Shown here piece by piece: positions 17,708 through 29,192 of a stretch of DNA of 64,000 nt (the first letter of the stretch is position 1; each line of letters starts with the position of its first letter). The position numbers and the translations under genes are program-made. The notes under the pieces are model-generated. The model saw only the letters and a list, made by a program, of their open reading frames with translations, was not told the DNA's origin and did not search any database. Source of the stretch: Erpobdella octoculata (lineage: Eukaryota; Annelida; Clitellata; Hirudinida; Erpobdellidae); contig OZ022245.1 in the NCBI GenBank assembly GCA_963978895.1, forward strand, positions 18,255,914 through 18,319,913, given 5' to 3'.

Positions 17708-18883
17708 CAGTGTTGGGTAAAATCAATTTTGAAATGATTTGAAATCAAAATCAAAATCGTCAAGAAAAATATGATTTCAAATCAAAATCATTAATTACAA
17801 AATGATTTAAAATCAAAATCACTTTTAAAAATGATTTCAAATCATCAAATCAAAATCTTTTTTTTATAAATTATTATTACACAGTATGGTTTAATTTAAC
17901 ATAATTTTGTCTATAAAATTATGTTTTAACACAATTTGATCTAAAATCACTTAAACAATGAAATGTGACTAAAGTTTATTCATCTTCAAAAGCAACAATT
18001 TCTCTAATATTGAATCAGTCAAACTATTTCTTCTGTGAGTTTCAATTAAACCGGCGGAACTGAACAGTCTTAAGACAGGAGCTGACGAAGGCAGTGTTGT
18101 ATTATATCGTATGAACACTTTTTTAATCAATTCATATGAACTAAATATGGCAAAAGTGCTGTCAACATCCGATAAATAGTTCATCAATAAAAATGTTGTA
18201 GACATTGTTAGAGGTACCGATGGTCTGTGAAGAACACTGGTCATCATAGTAGCCGTAGTCATTATCAATTCGTTCCATGCTTTGACTTTTGACTCCATCA
18301 GCAGTAGCTGACACAGATATGTCCTTTAAATATTAAAATCAATAAAATTCAACTGCATTTTGAGTTTTTGGTATATTAAGATAGCAACGTATTTGATTTA
18401 ATAATTGTTCGGTAGGAAAGTACGGTTTTACCGTATCTATTATAGTATAATTATAGCACGTTACCTTCAAATGACGAAGAAAATTTTGATCCTGAAATTG
18501 ACTTAGCGCAATTAACACACTTAGCTACCACTCTGTCACCTTTCCCGCTAGTTATTTAAAAAAAATTACCATCAAGTAACAAGGCAAATTACACATTCTT
18601 ACGCAATTCAAATCGCAATCTATACTATCTGCCATGTTGTTAAAAACTATTTTAATTTGTATAAGTTACCGCTCAAAGCGATTGTTGGCTTGGCATAGAA
18701 ATAGCAGAATAGAAAAAATATGTTATGATTTTCGAATATTAAAATAAAATCGAAAATCGTCAAAAAATGATTTCAAATCAAAATCATAATTTAACTTTGC
18801 AAAATGATTTCAAATCAAAAATCAATATTTTGATTTGAAATCGTGATTTGAAATCATTTGATTTCAAATCCTACCCAACACTG
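17708..18883. mobile_element. hAT transposon deletion derivative, 1176 bp
   Basis: Perfect 12-bp inverted ends CAGTGTTGGGTA, with the target CTTAACAG duplicated at 17700-17707 and 18884-18891. Both subterminal regions carry many copies of AAATGATTTCAAATCAAAATC-like motifs, as expected for transposase-binding repeats. It retains only the 3' end of a transposase gene (17969-18298, minus). It is the clearest transposon boundary in the window. Confidence 0.95.
17969..18298 (-). pseudogene. hAT transposase C-terminal dimerisation domain remnant
   Basis: The 109-codon frame contains NTTLPSSAPVLRLFSSAGLI followed by THRRNSLTDSILEKLLLLK. That is the C-terminal hAT dimerisation signature (P.SA..ER.FS.AG.I...RR..L......LL.LK.N). 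The N-terminal zinc finger and RNase H-like catalytic core are absent, so the product could not transpose DNA. The start codon shown is internal to the ancestral gene. Confidence 0.8.
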
Positions 18884-19183
18884 CTTAACAGTCAAGATAC
18901 GAAAGTGACAAAGAGAGGAAGATCGAAGACCAGACTTAAGAGGGATTTGTATCAAGTTAGTTAGGTAGGGTCGAGAAAGGCAATTTTTAATCTTAAACAT
19001 TAGTAAGTAAATTTTAAAAATCCGGTTCCAGTTTAGCGCTGTGGCGTCGTGGCGTTTCGGTTGCGAACAATAGCAGCACTTTTTTTAACGGATTCATTTG
19101 ACACGTGCCAACACCGATAGTCTCAGACTTACTCCATCTTAATGCTTAATTCCATCAATTGACCCCTACTTCGAGTAGGAGAG

Positions 19184-19412
19184 GCGCTGGTGGCAGAGCG
19201 GTAGAGCGCTCGCCTGTTGATCGTTAGGTCGGCAGTTCAAGCCTCACCTGCGTCACCAGCGTAACTCCCTTAGGCAAGGAGTTCACTCGCATTGCTTTCT
19301 CATGTCTATGAAAATAGCGTGTTCTTCGAAGTTTCCGATCCAAAGGAACCTTCGTAAGCGCCTCTGACTTATCTGGCGCTATATAAATTCATTATTATTA
19401 TTATTATTATTA
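19184..19412 (+). mobile_element. tRNA-derived SINE with L2-like tail
   Basis: The head folds like a tRNA: acceptor strands CGCTGGT (19185-19191) and ACCAGCG (19255-19261), an A-box-like TGGCAGAGCGGTAG at 19191 and a B box GTTCAAGCC at 19235-19243. These are RNA polymerase III promoter elements. The body ends GGCGCTATATAAATTC followed by ATT repeats, a tail like those of L2-clade LINEs. The LINE RT probably mobilises it. This is not a functional tRNA gene. Confidence 0.8.
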
Positions 19413-20980
19413 CTGGTATTAACACATAGATTCACTTGAGCAATCAATTTAACAACACGACCTAACTGAAAACAAGAAAAGCGTGATAATAAAATTAGAG
19501 TACTGTATGGGCCGACTTTTTGCAGAGAAATTTCTTCAGAAAAAACAAAATGTTTTTTCTTTTAAATTTCATTTCATTCCACTTTACCTTTAGTTGGCTT
19601 TTTGTTTATGAGTTTTTTAGCTACTACCTGACTGTTTTCTAATATTAACTTCTTTTTAGAATATAATTTTAAAAAAGCGATTACATAAATCTGTTGATAA
19701 TTTATATTTTTTTAATTATATTAATTTTATAATAAAAATACACTGGGAATAATTTATTATGCTATTCTCCACCTTTACCCAAATCTGACATGTCCGGTAC
19801 CGTGAAACTGGCTTTGACTCAGTTTACACATAAATTAATCATAAATTTCAAAGTACAAATTATATTTATATTAGTCCAGTTGGGTTAACATTTTTCCTGT
19901 GTGTACCTAGGCGAAATTTGCAACAAGCTGATTTTTTGATATTATGTTTGTAATATGTTCAAGAATCTTTCTGCAAAAATTAGTCGAAATCGTCCTTAAG
20001 GAATTTAAGTTATCACCATAAATAGATTGCAATTTAGCTATGAAAGTAAAAATCGATTGAAAAAAGCGAATCGTACCAAATTTGTTAGTTGTATTTCTAA
20101 AAAATGTTATAAATCATTTACTTTTAGAATATAGAATTTCTCTCAGAACTTGTGGTTTTGCAACGGAAAGTTGAAAACTATTTGTTAGGCGTTTTTGACT
20201 AGGTAAATTCAAAAAATAACTGAAAAAAACTCAGCAGACCAATCTTGTTGGTTGTATTTTTTTAAATGTGACAAATCTATTAGTTTTGGAATATGTAATT
20301 AGGTTTCTATATTATGTTTTTATGTAAATTATGTAAGATGTAACAAACAATGTTTTCACTTAAATTTTCAATATTTTAACTTTTGGATTTCAATTTTTTT
20401 TATATTAAAAAGATCTTTCTATTTGTTATATATTTTTGTGTATTTGTTAATAATTTTCAATTTATATTCATGAAAAAGTATGTTGCCTTTTAAATTTTAA
20501 TCTTAAACTTAAATTTTTTTATTTATTTGGGTTAATTAAGTTTTTATATTAAATAATTTTATTTAATTCTTTTTGTTTTGTAAAATAATCTTTAATGTAT
20601 GTATATTATGTTGTTGTTATCAGTATTTGTTTTCAGTTTAACAAATAATTTTAAAAAGAATTGATAAATTGAGCAGTTTTAATGGTTTCTGGCCAATTTT
20701 GAAAATCGTCTGTAATTTTTTTATACTTACAAAACAAAACATCTAATTGCTTTGTTTCCAATTTTGTCTATCTTTTTTTTATTCCAGCTGGATTATATGA
20801 GCAATTATCCTGATAAGATTTGCATTAAGTATGTATATAAAATAATATATAGGGGAGACTAGTGCTGAATGGACTGCATACTGAATGGACCTTTGGCTTT
20901 ACAATTTCAATTTTCATCTTATTCCACCCAAATGTTAATTATAGCTTGCTTCTAGACAGATGTACATGCTTCTACCACCA
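19413..20980. other. AT-rich non-coding stretch
   Basis: No gene or clear repeat boundary, apart from the inverted arm at about 19743-19790 matching 16228-16272. Long T/A runs dominate. Confidence 0.6.
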
Positions 20981-20994
20981 CTAGTTGAATCATG

Positions 20995-21235
20995 TGAATC
21001 ATCCCAAGTCTTCTAATTCTGCAAGATGAGTTGCAAGTTTCATATTGGTGCCATTGTCTCTGACTAAAACGCCTTTCTTAGCCTCATTGATATTCCAATC
21101 TGCAATCATGGATTGTAGATGATTTGAAATCAATTCTCCACTGTGCCTACCTTTCAATGGCTGAAGTTGTAGAAGAACGGATATCCTACGCTAATCGGTG
21201 TCTATCCAGTGCCTGGTCAAACTGAGGAAAGCATC
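20995..21235 (-). pseudogene. hAT (ZBED-like) transposase core remnant
   Basis: The minus strand reads SLTRHWIDTD, a stop, RRISVLLQLQPLKGRHSGEL, then MIADWNI and VLVRDNGTNMKLA. In ZBED-type hAT transposases the order is HWID.......L.L.PL.G.H.GE.I, then a W.I segment and a DNG.NM motif carrying a catalytic Asp. One stop and a truncated end show it is dead. A hAT-like terminus, CAGTGGTCTCAAAC, begins nearby at 21241, but I could not find its partner. Confidence 0.6.
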
Positions 21236-21241
21236 TAAATC

Positions 21242-21828
21242 AGTGGTCTCAAACACGTGGTCTGCGAGCCAATTGCGGCTTGCAATTTTATTTTCAGACA
21301 AACAAAACTGCAGATAAGAAATCAAAATTTCTTTTTTAAAAACGGATTCAACTTTTTAAATATGAATTACAATCAGGAAAAAGTACCTCTGACTACCCGC
21401 CCTTCGGTCATCAGCTATTTTGGGAGGAAAAGTTCAGGATTAATAGGACGAATATTTTTAATGTTTGGGTGATTGAAAAACTTTGCTCCCAAGAAGGTTT
21501 TCTAAACGTTTTTCCTCGTATCCCTGGAATTTTTGAAATGATGCCACTAACTACAACAAATTTATGACATAACATCTGAGCTATCTTCAACTGACATATC
21601 AATAACTCAGCCATTTTGCATCTACGAACAGTCAATACTAGAGTACTGTCCAGGCCTGGCCTTGATTTTAAGGTTTTCAATCAGATAGGTCCAGGACGGG
21701 CCGAGATTTTTTGTCAAGTATAGGGATTTTAGGCCTGAAAAAATGGACCATTACAGGTTAAAATTAGACAAGCCGGATCTGAAAATTTGGCCTAAGAAAT
21801 GGAGCGGACTGAATTGCTGACGGACAGG
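21242..21828. other. Non-coding stretch starting with a lone hAT-like terminus
   Basis: Begins CAGTGGTCTCAAACACG, like a hAT end. It contains CTACCCGCCCTTCGGTCATC, a motif that recurs in diverged form near 13990 and 23320. No coding region. Confidence 0.4.
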
Positions 21829-22698
21829 CAGTGTTGTTTCAATTAGGGTTTTTCAGTTAGAGTATCAGTTAAAGTTAGCCAATTTAATATTTTTTAGTTA
21901 GTATTACAGTTAAAGTTAATTTTATTCATTTTTTCCAGTTAATATTAGAGTTAATATTTTTTCAGTTACTATTACAGTTAGTATAACTGTTATTAATATA
22001 ACCCAGTACTGATAAACATATTACTAAGGAAACGCTGTCTCAGTTTCACTTCTTGTACATCTGAATTCCATTCTTTTTTATTGCTAATGAAAGCAGGCAA
22101 AGTAGTCTGTGCGCTATTCTGGTTAACTGTGTTTCCTGTATCATTTTCGATTAGTTTGCGCTTGGCCTTTAGCTTTTTGCGATTTGTCTCCAAAACCTCA
22201 AGTTCTTTTGCCACTTCCTTATGTCAATAACTTAGATGATTTACCTTTTAACAGTGCTCCGCAAGTTTCGGCCACGTGAGCTTCCGAATCTTTTTTCCCA
22301 CACTACAAACCACGTTACACCGGCTTTTATCAGTAGAGGGTTCGTAACTGAAATACCGCCATACTCCATTTTCTTGTTTTTGGCCAAAATTTATCTTTAA
22401 CATTGTTTTTACGTTGTTAAATGTAAATAAAACGATAAAAAAGAAAATCATAGTAGAGATAAAAGACACGAGTGGAGTGGATCCGATTACCAAATATAAA
22501 CAAAGAAATAAAATTTTGGCGCATTTCAGTATTGGATTTTCCGAAAACATTTTTTCCAGTTTTTATTACAGTTACTACTTTTTTTACTATTAGTATTACA
22601 ATTAAAGTTAACATTATTTTTCAGTTAAAGTTTCAGTTAGTACTTTTCAGTTATTAGACCAAATTCAGTTAAAGTTACGCTTAACTGAAACAACACTG
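21829..22698. mobile_element. hAT transposon derivative, 870 bp
   Basis: Inverted ends CAGTGTTGTTTCA (21829 and, inverted, 22698), with near-perfect 8-bp duplication CGGACAGG/TGGACAGG. Subterminal regions are filled with CAGTTAAAGTTA-like repeats on both sides. Inside are minus-strand remnants of a BED zinc finger exon. Confidence 0.85.
22215..22400 (-). pseudogene. BED zinc finger remnant in hAT derivative
   Basis: The minus frame at about 22248-22400 contains GVWRYFSYEPSTDKSRCNVV, then LTWPKLAEHC. This fits a BED finger (VW.YF....., C-x2-C, then L..HL...H) with the second Cys and final His altered or shifted. A Lys-rich frame at 21993-22214 (MAKELEVLETNRKKLKAKRK) follows and is probably the linker. 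No catalytic domain remains. Confidence 0.5.
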
Positions 22699-23543
22699 TG
22701 GACAGGTCTGCGAAAAATCAGTTTGTGCAATACTGTAGTCCAGCGGTTCTCAATCTTTTTAGTGCCGCGACCCCTTGACAAAATTTGCCATGCTATGGCG
22801 ACCCCCAATAATAAAATTATGTGCGTTCATCATTTACTCTGTTACAATTACTATTGCACTTACAGTCATACTCCTATTTTAAATTATTTAATAGATAATT
22901 TTGATTTTAGAATTTTAGCCTATCATTTCTAGGCTTTTTCAATTATAAATTGTATATTATAATTATAATTTAACGTATTATCATGCAAAGAAAGAGTTTT
23001 TTCCAACAATTTTTTTTACAACTTACAAGCAAATGATATTGATCATTTTTAATTTAACATTTTAATGTTGCAGCTCCAAAATAGAATTGCTAAATAGTCA
23101 GTGAGAAGGCTGTGCTTTCTTCATTCTCACCAGGTCAGAAATTCTAGGGAGATTTTCAGGGGCATGATTTGGGGGGCAGGATTTTTGAAAGAGAAATTTT
23201 TTTGGTATAAAATAAATAAAGATGAAGTTTTAGAAAATTTTTAGAAAATGTACCTCCGACTATTTTAGGAGGCAAAAGTGTTAAGAGTTTTAGAAAATTC
23301 TTCGAAAAGTACTTCAGACTACCCCTTCTGTCATCAGCTATTTGTGGAGGCAGAGTTTTAGAAATTTTTTTGCAGGATTTGATAGAGCACAACACAAATA
23401 ATTTTCTGCATTAATTCTACTCCTGTATTAAGACTTTATAACTAATAAGCTTGAAAAGCCTTTTTAAGAAAGGTGTGTTGTGGGAAAATGAACCATTGTA
23501 CATGGCTATTTGAGCAATGCGGATAAGTTTCAAGTTTAAAAAG

Positions 23544-25054
23544 TAAGCATCTGCGTCCAGATATCGTTATCTCGAATTCAATCGAGATTTCAAAACGATA
23601 CGGGAGATCCCGTATCGCCATTGAAACGATACAGCCTGCGGAAGAAGTCTCGTATCTATATAATTAGCGATACTAAGAATTTCATTCCCGATAAAAATCC
23701 CAAAAAAATATCGGGATTTTTTAAAAATATTTTCCAATAAATAAAGAAAGTCATACATATTTAATTAACGATTCTCACAACTGTGAATATTTGCAATTGA
23801 TTCATCAACATTGATTAATTAATCTACCTATTGACAGAAGTTTATAACTATTATCATCCCCACTTTAAATTCGGTTTTCCAGACAGCCTGTAGCCCCATT
23901 ATTTACTATTTTTAGTCTGGGAACCGGCAGCAAAAAAGCCACGCTCTTATTAGGCTGCTAGTCGAGCTCTGCATACTACTGATACTACAAGCCCTACAAG
24001 GCAATCGTACTCGCTGACATCGATGACTATTATTATTAATGAGAATAATGAGTAATGTAATAGTAATGATCATTCTATGTTTATGTTTTGGTTTAGTTTG
24101 TTTGATAAACTTATTTTTTCAAATTTGTTACATAGAATTGGAATGATTATTTTAGTGTTTCGATATCCGTAATTGACCGTAATAGTAGCTCATCTAAGAT
24201 ATATCTTTATAATCTCGATGATATTCTTGGTTGTGTGTATGTGTGTGCCACCTGTAGTGTGCACGACAGTGCCGTAGCCCGTATCGTCTGCAGCTGGAAT
24301 TCGAAACTTTCTCAGCTTCTTTCTTGCTATTGCTGCTAACCGCATTCGCCATCGCCTATAAATAAACACGCTGGTTTTTTTTTCACTTTCTTAATTCTTG
24401 CATAGAGGCACTTTTTCGTGTTTGTCATCATTATCATGCCGCGTCACCGGGGTCAAATCTGGGAGTACTTTGAGGAAGAGACGTTCACGCAGAAAGTCAA
24501 TGACAAGGATGTAGAAGTAAATCTTGCCAGATGCAAAGACTGCGGGAAACAGTATCATTTTAATTTAATCTTAGTAATCTAGTAATCTTTTATCTCAGTA
24601 ATCTGCAATCTATTTCTATCTCCATTGGTTTTTCCACTTTCACTATTGAATTGCCTAAAAATGTCGTTCTTTTGGTGTGCTAGTAGAAGGTTTTCTACTT
24701 TTCAATTATTTGAAAAAATAATTTTAATTTTTTTTTCATCGGCAAGTAAAATCATTTAATTAAATTGATAAACTACCGCATAATGCGTACTAAATAAAGT
24801 AAATAAATACTTACTATCGGCGGTAGCGTTTTATTTAGAATCTTAATTTAGAAAAATAGATTACCGAAACTTATTTCAAGTTGTATAAATTTTGAAATTT
24901 TTTAATATTTATATATTTATCAGTCGAGATCCCGATATCGTATCGTATCGTTATTGTTCGAGGCGTCTTGTATCGTATCGTTTAATTCGAGGCAAATTTC
25001 AGAAATCGTATCGTATCGTATCGTTCCAAAAAAATAACGGGATGCAGAAGCTTA
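23544..25054. mobile_element. BED-finger hAT derivative, copy 1
   Basis: Ends TAAGCATCTGCGTCC and inverted TAAGCTTCTGCATCCC. Perfect 8-bp duplication TTAAAAAG (23536-23543 and 25055-25062). Subterminal regions are rich in CGTATCGTATCG and GATATCG motifs. A second copy with its own duplication is at 44204-45926. Only a short BED-type reading frame survives (24436-24582). Confidence 0.9.
24436..24582 (+). CDS. 48-codon BED-type zinc finger ORF (copy 1)
   Basis: From an ATG at 24436 the frame reads MPRHRGQIWEYFEEE and later ARCKDCGKQYHF, stopping at TAG 24580-24582. IW.YF followed by a C-x2-C pair is the first half of a BED DNA-binding finger, as found at the N terminus of hAT transposases. The His pair is absent. 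The same ORF is intact at 45158-45304 with two substitutions (F to V, G to R). It may be a leftover first exon with a lost splice site. Confidence 0.5.
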   Translation: MPRHRGQIWEYFEEETFTQKVNDKDVEVNLARCKDCGKQYHFNLILVI

Positions 25055-25101
25055 TTAAAAAGCCTGTTGAAAAAAACTCAATTTTCTGAAAGTCTTAGGC
25101 G

Positions 25102-25401
25102 TGTAGTAAGCCGCATTTATACACGCACACACACATCGGTTGTTACAGGTGAGCGCTCCTTAGCTCGCGCTAGCTAGTGGCAACCTTTTCACCTTGCGCG
25201 GCTTCTTCTTCGTTGTTCTCGTTGTCCGCCATATTTACGAGTTGAGCCTCGAGTTCGAACCTTGTTTTCATTTTCTTTCGCCATTGTCGGCTCTTGTAGA
25301 ATTGTTTATTTTAGCTAACTTTTGTTGTTGGTTACGTTTAATAAAACTTTAGAAACCGACTTCAAAGTCTCTTTATAAAAAACATGGTCTAGACCACCAC
25401 A
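25102..25401 (+). repeat. 5' LTR of CsRn1-like element
   Basis: Begins TGTAGTAAGCCGC and ends GACCACCACA. AATAAA near 25340 may serve for polyadenylation. Matches 36687-36995 throughout, with scattered differences and an insertion in the 3' copy. Confidence 0.9.
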
Positions 25402-25403
25402 AT

Positions 25404-25418
25404 TGGTGACCCCGACGT
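25404..25418 (+). other. Primer binding site, tRNA-Trp type
   Basis: TGGTGACCCCGACGT starts two bases after the LTR. It is complementary to the conserved 3' end of tRNA-Trp, the primer known for CsRn1-clade elements. Confidence 0.75.
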
Positions 25419-25646
25419 TCCAACCATAAGGACGTTTCTTTCCCCAACGTGAAGAATTCTGAACACCAGTGAAAGGGCTCAACCCGACGTTTGTTTCCCT
25501 TACGTGAAGAATTCTGAATTGCCGACGTCTCAACCCGACGTTTCAACTCGATGTTTTTCAGCCTCGACCTTTTTCAACTTCCGACGTTCTTCAATTCCGA
25601 CGTTTCCAACCAACGTTTTCTGCTCACAGACTGACTCACTGTCAAT

Positions 25647-26461
25647 ATGGCAACTGCCCCCAGCCAACCTCCCACAATTGCTGCAGTTTCAGTAATGGCA
25701 ACTCCATTCATTCCGTCAAACCCTGCCACATGGTTTGTCATCCTGGAGGCGCAATTCAACATCGCCGGCATTGCGACGTCGGCTACAAAATTCTACCACG
25801 CCCTAGCTAACCTTTCGGTGGAAACAGTTAGTAATCTCGACGACGTTATCTTGCAGGCACCTGATTACGACTGGCTCAAAGAAGCCGTCAAAAGATTCCA
25901 CGAGTCAACCAGAGGAGAACTCTTCGAAGCCTTTCTGCAAGAAACTCCCCTCACTGAAAAGCCATCACACTTACCCCTACAAATGACAAAGGTTGCAAAG
26001 AAAGTCGGCGTGGGAGAAGACATGGTGCGTCATCGTTTTCAACAAGCTCTTCTGCCTAGCCTCGCACCCGTCATCACGTCACAGAGCTTTGGGACTGGAT
26101 GACCTCGGACGACTTGCCGACGAACTCCTACCACTACTAAAGAGTAAAGAGCCAGGCAACATCTGTTGTTAATGAATCTTCACTGTCGAAATTCAATGAT
26201 CGATTTGCGCATAAATCATTTGTTGCTGATAATGTTGCGCCTAAATCTTTTCATTCCGTGTCTTCAAAAACTTTAATTCCTTTTTCCGAGAATCAACGCC
26301 CTAAGGTTTGCCAAAGCCACATATTTTATGGGGTAAAAGCGCGGACATGTCGCCATTGGTGTCAATGGCCAGATAAAACTGCGTGTAAAACAATTCAGTC
26401 GCATGAGACAACCCCTGCAAGCTCGCGAGATAATTCTCCAGTGCGGTCTTTAAATGCCTAG
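25647..26461 (+). pseudogene. CsRn1-like gag remnant
   Basis: The first frame (25647-26102) reads through TWFVILEAQFNIAG, KFYHALANLS and LPSLAPVI, a capsid-like region of CsRn1/Kabuki-type Gag. After a frameshift near 26100 and stops, the second part (to 26461) has VCQSHIFYGVKARTCRHWCQ. This is a C-x3-H-x6-C-x3-C knuckle replacing the usual CCHC and diagnostic of the clade. It would bind element RNA in the capsid. Not translatable as one protein. Confidence 0.75.
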
Positions 26462-27641
26462 GCGCTACAGCAACCGCGGCAGCTAGTGGCGCCCTACAAT
26501 TGTTGGCCGCATTTTGAATTGGAAATTTGTCAGTGGATTTTTCAATTGATCCATCCTCATTGTCAAAATCACTTTCATGTTTGTTGTCGCCATCTCTGAT
26601 TCATTTGAAGGCTGCTGATGGCCGTTCTATTGTTGTATATGACAAACTCATTTAAAACTAACCAATAAATCATTTCGTCGATTATTTGATTGGGTGATCG
26701 TGGCTGACGTTTCAAAGCCAATTTTGGGTGCCGATTTTTTATCGAAATTTCGCATCAGCGTAAATTGTTTTGAGCGAGCGATTGTCGACACCAACACAAA
26801 TATTCCGAAACTTGTGCCAGATTATTCAGCATGCAGCATTAAGCTTCCAGAGAATCTTCCGGCGTTCATACACCCGCTTTTTGACAAATACTCCAGTCTG
26901 CATGCCTGAACAAATAGATTATTCTGTTTCTGTCTATCCTTTTTCTACCCAGCACACCATTGATACGGGTTCTGCACGCCCTGTATTTGCACGCGCGCGT
27001 CAGCTTCCCCCAAATAAGTTCGATATTGCAAAGAAAGAATTTGATTTTATGCTGGCGGCGGGTATGGTGCGTCCTTCTAAAAGCGATTGAGCATCCCCCT
27101 GCATTTAGTTCCAAAGAAAGATGGTCAGTCGTGGCGACCTTGCGGCGATTTCCGTCAATTGAATGCATTCACCAAAAAGAATCGCTACCCATTGCCACAC
27201 ATAAATTTATGCATTGAACGCTTTTATGGTAAAAATATCTATAGTAAGCTTGATATTGTAAAAGCGTATTTCCACATACCCATGGCCCCTGAGGATGTAA
27301 TTATGCCATTTGGTTTATTTGAATTTACGCGTATGCCATTCGGGCTCTGTAATGCACCGCAAACTTTCCAGCGTTTTATGGATTCTATCTTTCGGGATTT
27401 ATCATTTGACCGCGAACTTTTAGCCGTCTACCTTGCAGTAGTCCACTTCAAGCCAGTTATTGAGGGTCGTACTGTTGCCGTTTTTGCAGACCACAAACCC
27501 CTGGTAAATGCATTCTATAGTCAAACTCCACCGAAGTCTGATCGCCAGCAACGCCACTTGTCATATATCTCGGAAAACGTCTGCTCATTTGAGTACATAA
27601 GTGGTTCTGAAAGATGCACTTTCTCGTGCCGATACAGATGA
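26462..27641 (+). pseudogene. CsRn1-like protease/RT/RNase H remnant with internal deletion
   Basis: Protease end: VADVSKPILGADFLSKF (about 26700). RT start: LVPKKDGQSWRPCGDFR and later TRMPFGLCNAPQTFQRFMDS. Directly after this, without the Y-x-D-D box, the frame passes to RNase H/tether sequence (FADHKPLVNAF). A deletion of several hundred bases near 27408 therefore removed the polymerase active site. The protease Asp-Ser/Thr-Gly region at 26462-26640 is too decayed to recognise. Confidence 0.8.
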
Positions 27642-27660
27642 AACTACATGCTAGCTGGAC

Positions 27661-28322
27661 TTGATGCATCCAGCCTTGTCCACACTTAGTACCGCACAGA
27701 AGGATGACGCCGAGATGGAAGAATATAAAGAAAGGTTGAAGTCTTTCCCTATCGAGGACAAGCAATTGTTGCGGTATGACACCACTCTTCCATACCCTCG
27801 ACCTTTTGTGCCACTGGAGCATCGTATGGCAATTTTCAAACAGTTGCACTGTTTGTCACACCCTGGCGTGAAAGGCTCTGCACAACTGGTGGCCAAACGA
27901 TACTTTTGGCCCTACATGAAAAAACACATCAAAGAGTGGGTTTGAGAATGTATCAACTGCCAGAAATCAAAAGTCTTCAAGCACAACAAAACTCAAGTGC
28001 AGTATATGCAGTTTCCAGCTTCCGATAGGTTCCGAACAGTTCACAGATATTGTTGGACCTATGAAGATACCCTTTCACCTTATCCACCCGAGAAGCGATA
28101 TCTTATCACCATAATAGACCGAGCAACTCGATGGCTTGAGGTAGTACCAGCTTCTAGCATTACAGCTGAATCTAATGCCGATGTTTTTCTGACTGCATGG
28201 GTTTCTCGTTTTGGTGTTCCGCTTCATATTGAGCCGAACTCATGAGTCATCTTTCTTCATTGATCGGTTTTCATTGTTTACGAACTACAGCTAATCACCC
28301 TCAATCGAACAGTATGATCGAA
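27661..28322 (+). pseudogene. CsRn1-like integrase remnant, first part
   Basis: The zinc-binding region has LHCLSHPGVKGSAQL and, after a stop, CINCQKSK. The catalytic core follows with IIDRATRWLEVVPASSITAE and WVSRFGVPLHI. The frame breaks near 28245, then reads NHPQSN up to the P element inserted at 28324. The continuation (RFHHTLKNALKAW) is at 35932. Integrase would join element cDNA to the chromosome; this copy cannot. Confidence 0.8.
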
Positions 28323-29192
28323 CCATAGATATCTAGATAAGCTATATAGGCTTATTTGCTGTTTTTGTTTGGTTTTACGTGCGCAGTGGAGTTTTAGTTT
28401 GTGCCTCCTGACTGACCATAGACAAGAGATTTGTTTACATTTGTCTACACCGGCGGCTTGCCTTATTTCGATAAGCAATTCATTCCAATTTTGCAGTTAA
28501 CTATTATAAAGCAATGACAACGCGTTATTCTTTCAATATTTGTTTATCATAGATTAATTTATGACTTTCTATCAAAATTTCTTTGTTTCTTCAGTGCATA
28601 CTTTAATTGTTTTTGACAGAAATGACTTTTATAAATTCCCTTGAATCTTTTGGTTTAAACTTTAAAACCATAACATTTTAAGAAAATGCTTTTATCTAAA
28701 GATAACTGATAGTCATATGCAGGGCCGTATTTAGCGGTCAGACCGCCCCTGGGCTTTGGCAGCATGGGCCGCCCCTCAGTGTGGGCAATATTTTTCTTGG
28801 ACGATCGCAATCCACAATTATTTGTCTTCATTTTCTTTATTGGCAAGTCGCCGAACTATAACATTACAATTAAACGGAAGTGCCAAAGAGGCGGAAATAC
28901 AGTGCTTATATAGCCTGTTGACACCCACGCACACAAATACAGAAATTTAACGCAAAAAGAAGTGAAAACCTAGCACAGCTAGGGAAATTTTGTATGAGTG
29001 ATAAACAATAGTTATAATGCACAACACAGTTGCTTTAAAGTGGATTCCAAACATATGCATGTACTTTGACAATCTTTGTATGAAAATATGTGAACACACT
29101 ACTGAAAATCAAGGTGTACATTTTAGAAACGTGTGACGTGTCATATTGGCTTTCGCCGGGCCTTCACTACACTGAAGTGATTAATAATTGTG

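Larger units (their letters stand above)
16514..18990 (-). pseudogene. L2/CR1-type LINE RT C-terminal remnant, interrupted by two transposons
   Basis: On the minus strand the host pieces 18892-18990, 17687-17707 and 16514-16648 form a decayed LINE ORF2 end: LRSSSLCHFRILTVKHSFA, then AFSYSGPFLWNSLL, then SLTVFPHGLKTFLFNQF and a stop at 16514-16516. The pattern AFS..GP.LWNSL...SL..F...LKT.LF is the conserved C terminus of L2/CR1 RT proteins. A frameshift lies near the first insertion site. A 1176-bp hAT (17708-18883) and a 1030-bp GG-ended transposon (16649-17678) separate the pieces. Confidence 0.65.

Noticed and set aside
18545..18560. Third Helitron end at CCCGCTAGTTATT
   Set aside because: CTAGT is present, but there is no preceding GC hairpin or matching 3' domain, and it lies inside the hAT derivative.
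19184..19261. Functional tRNA gene
   Set aside because: It has A and B boxes and paired acceptor strands, but it continues directly into a SINE body with an ATT-repeat tail, and the anticodon arm is poor.
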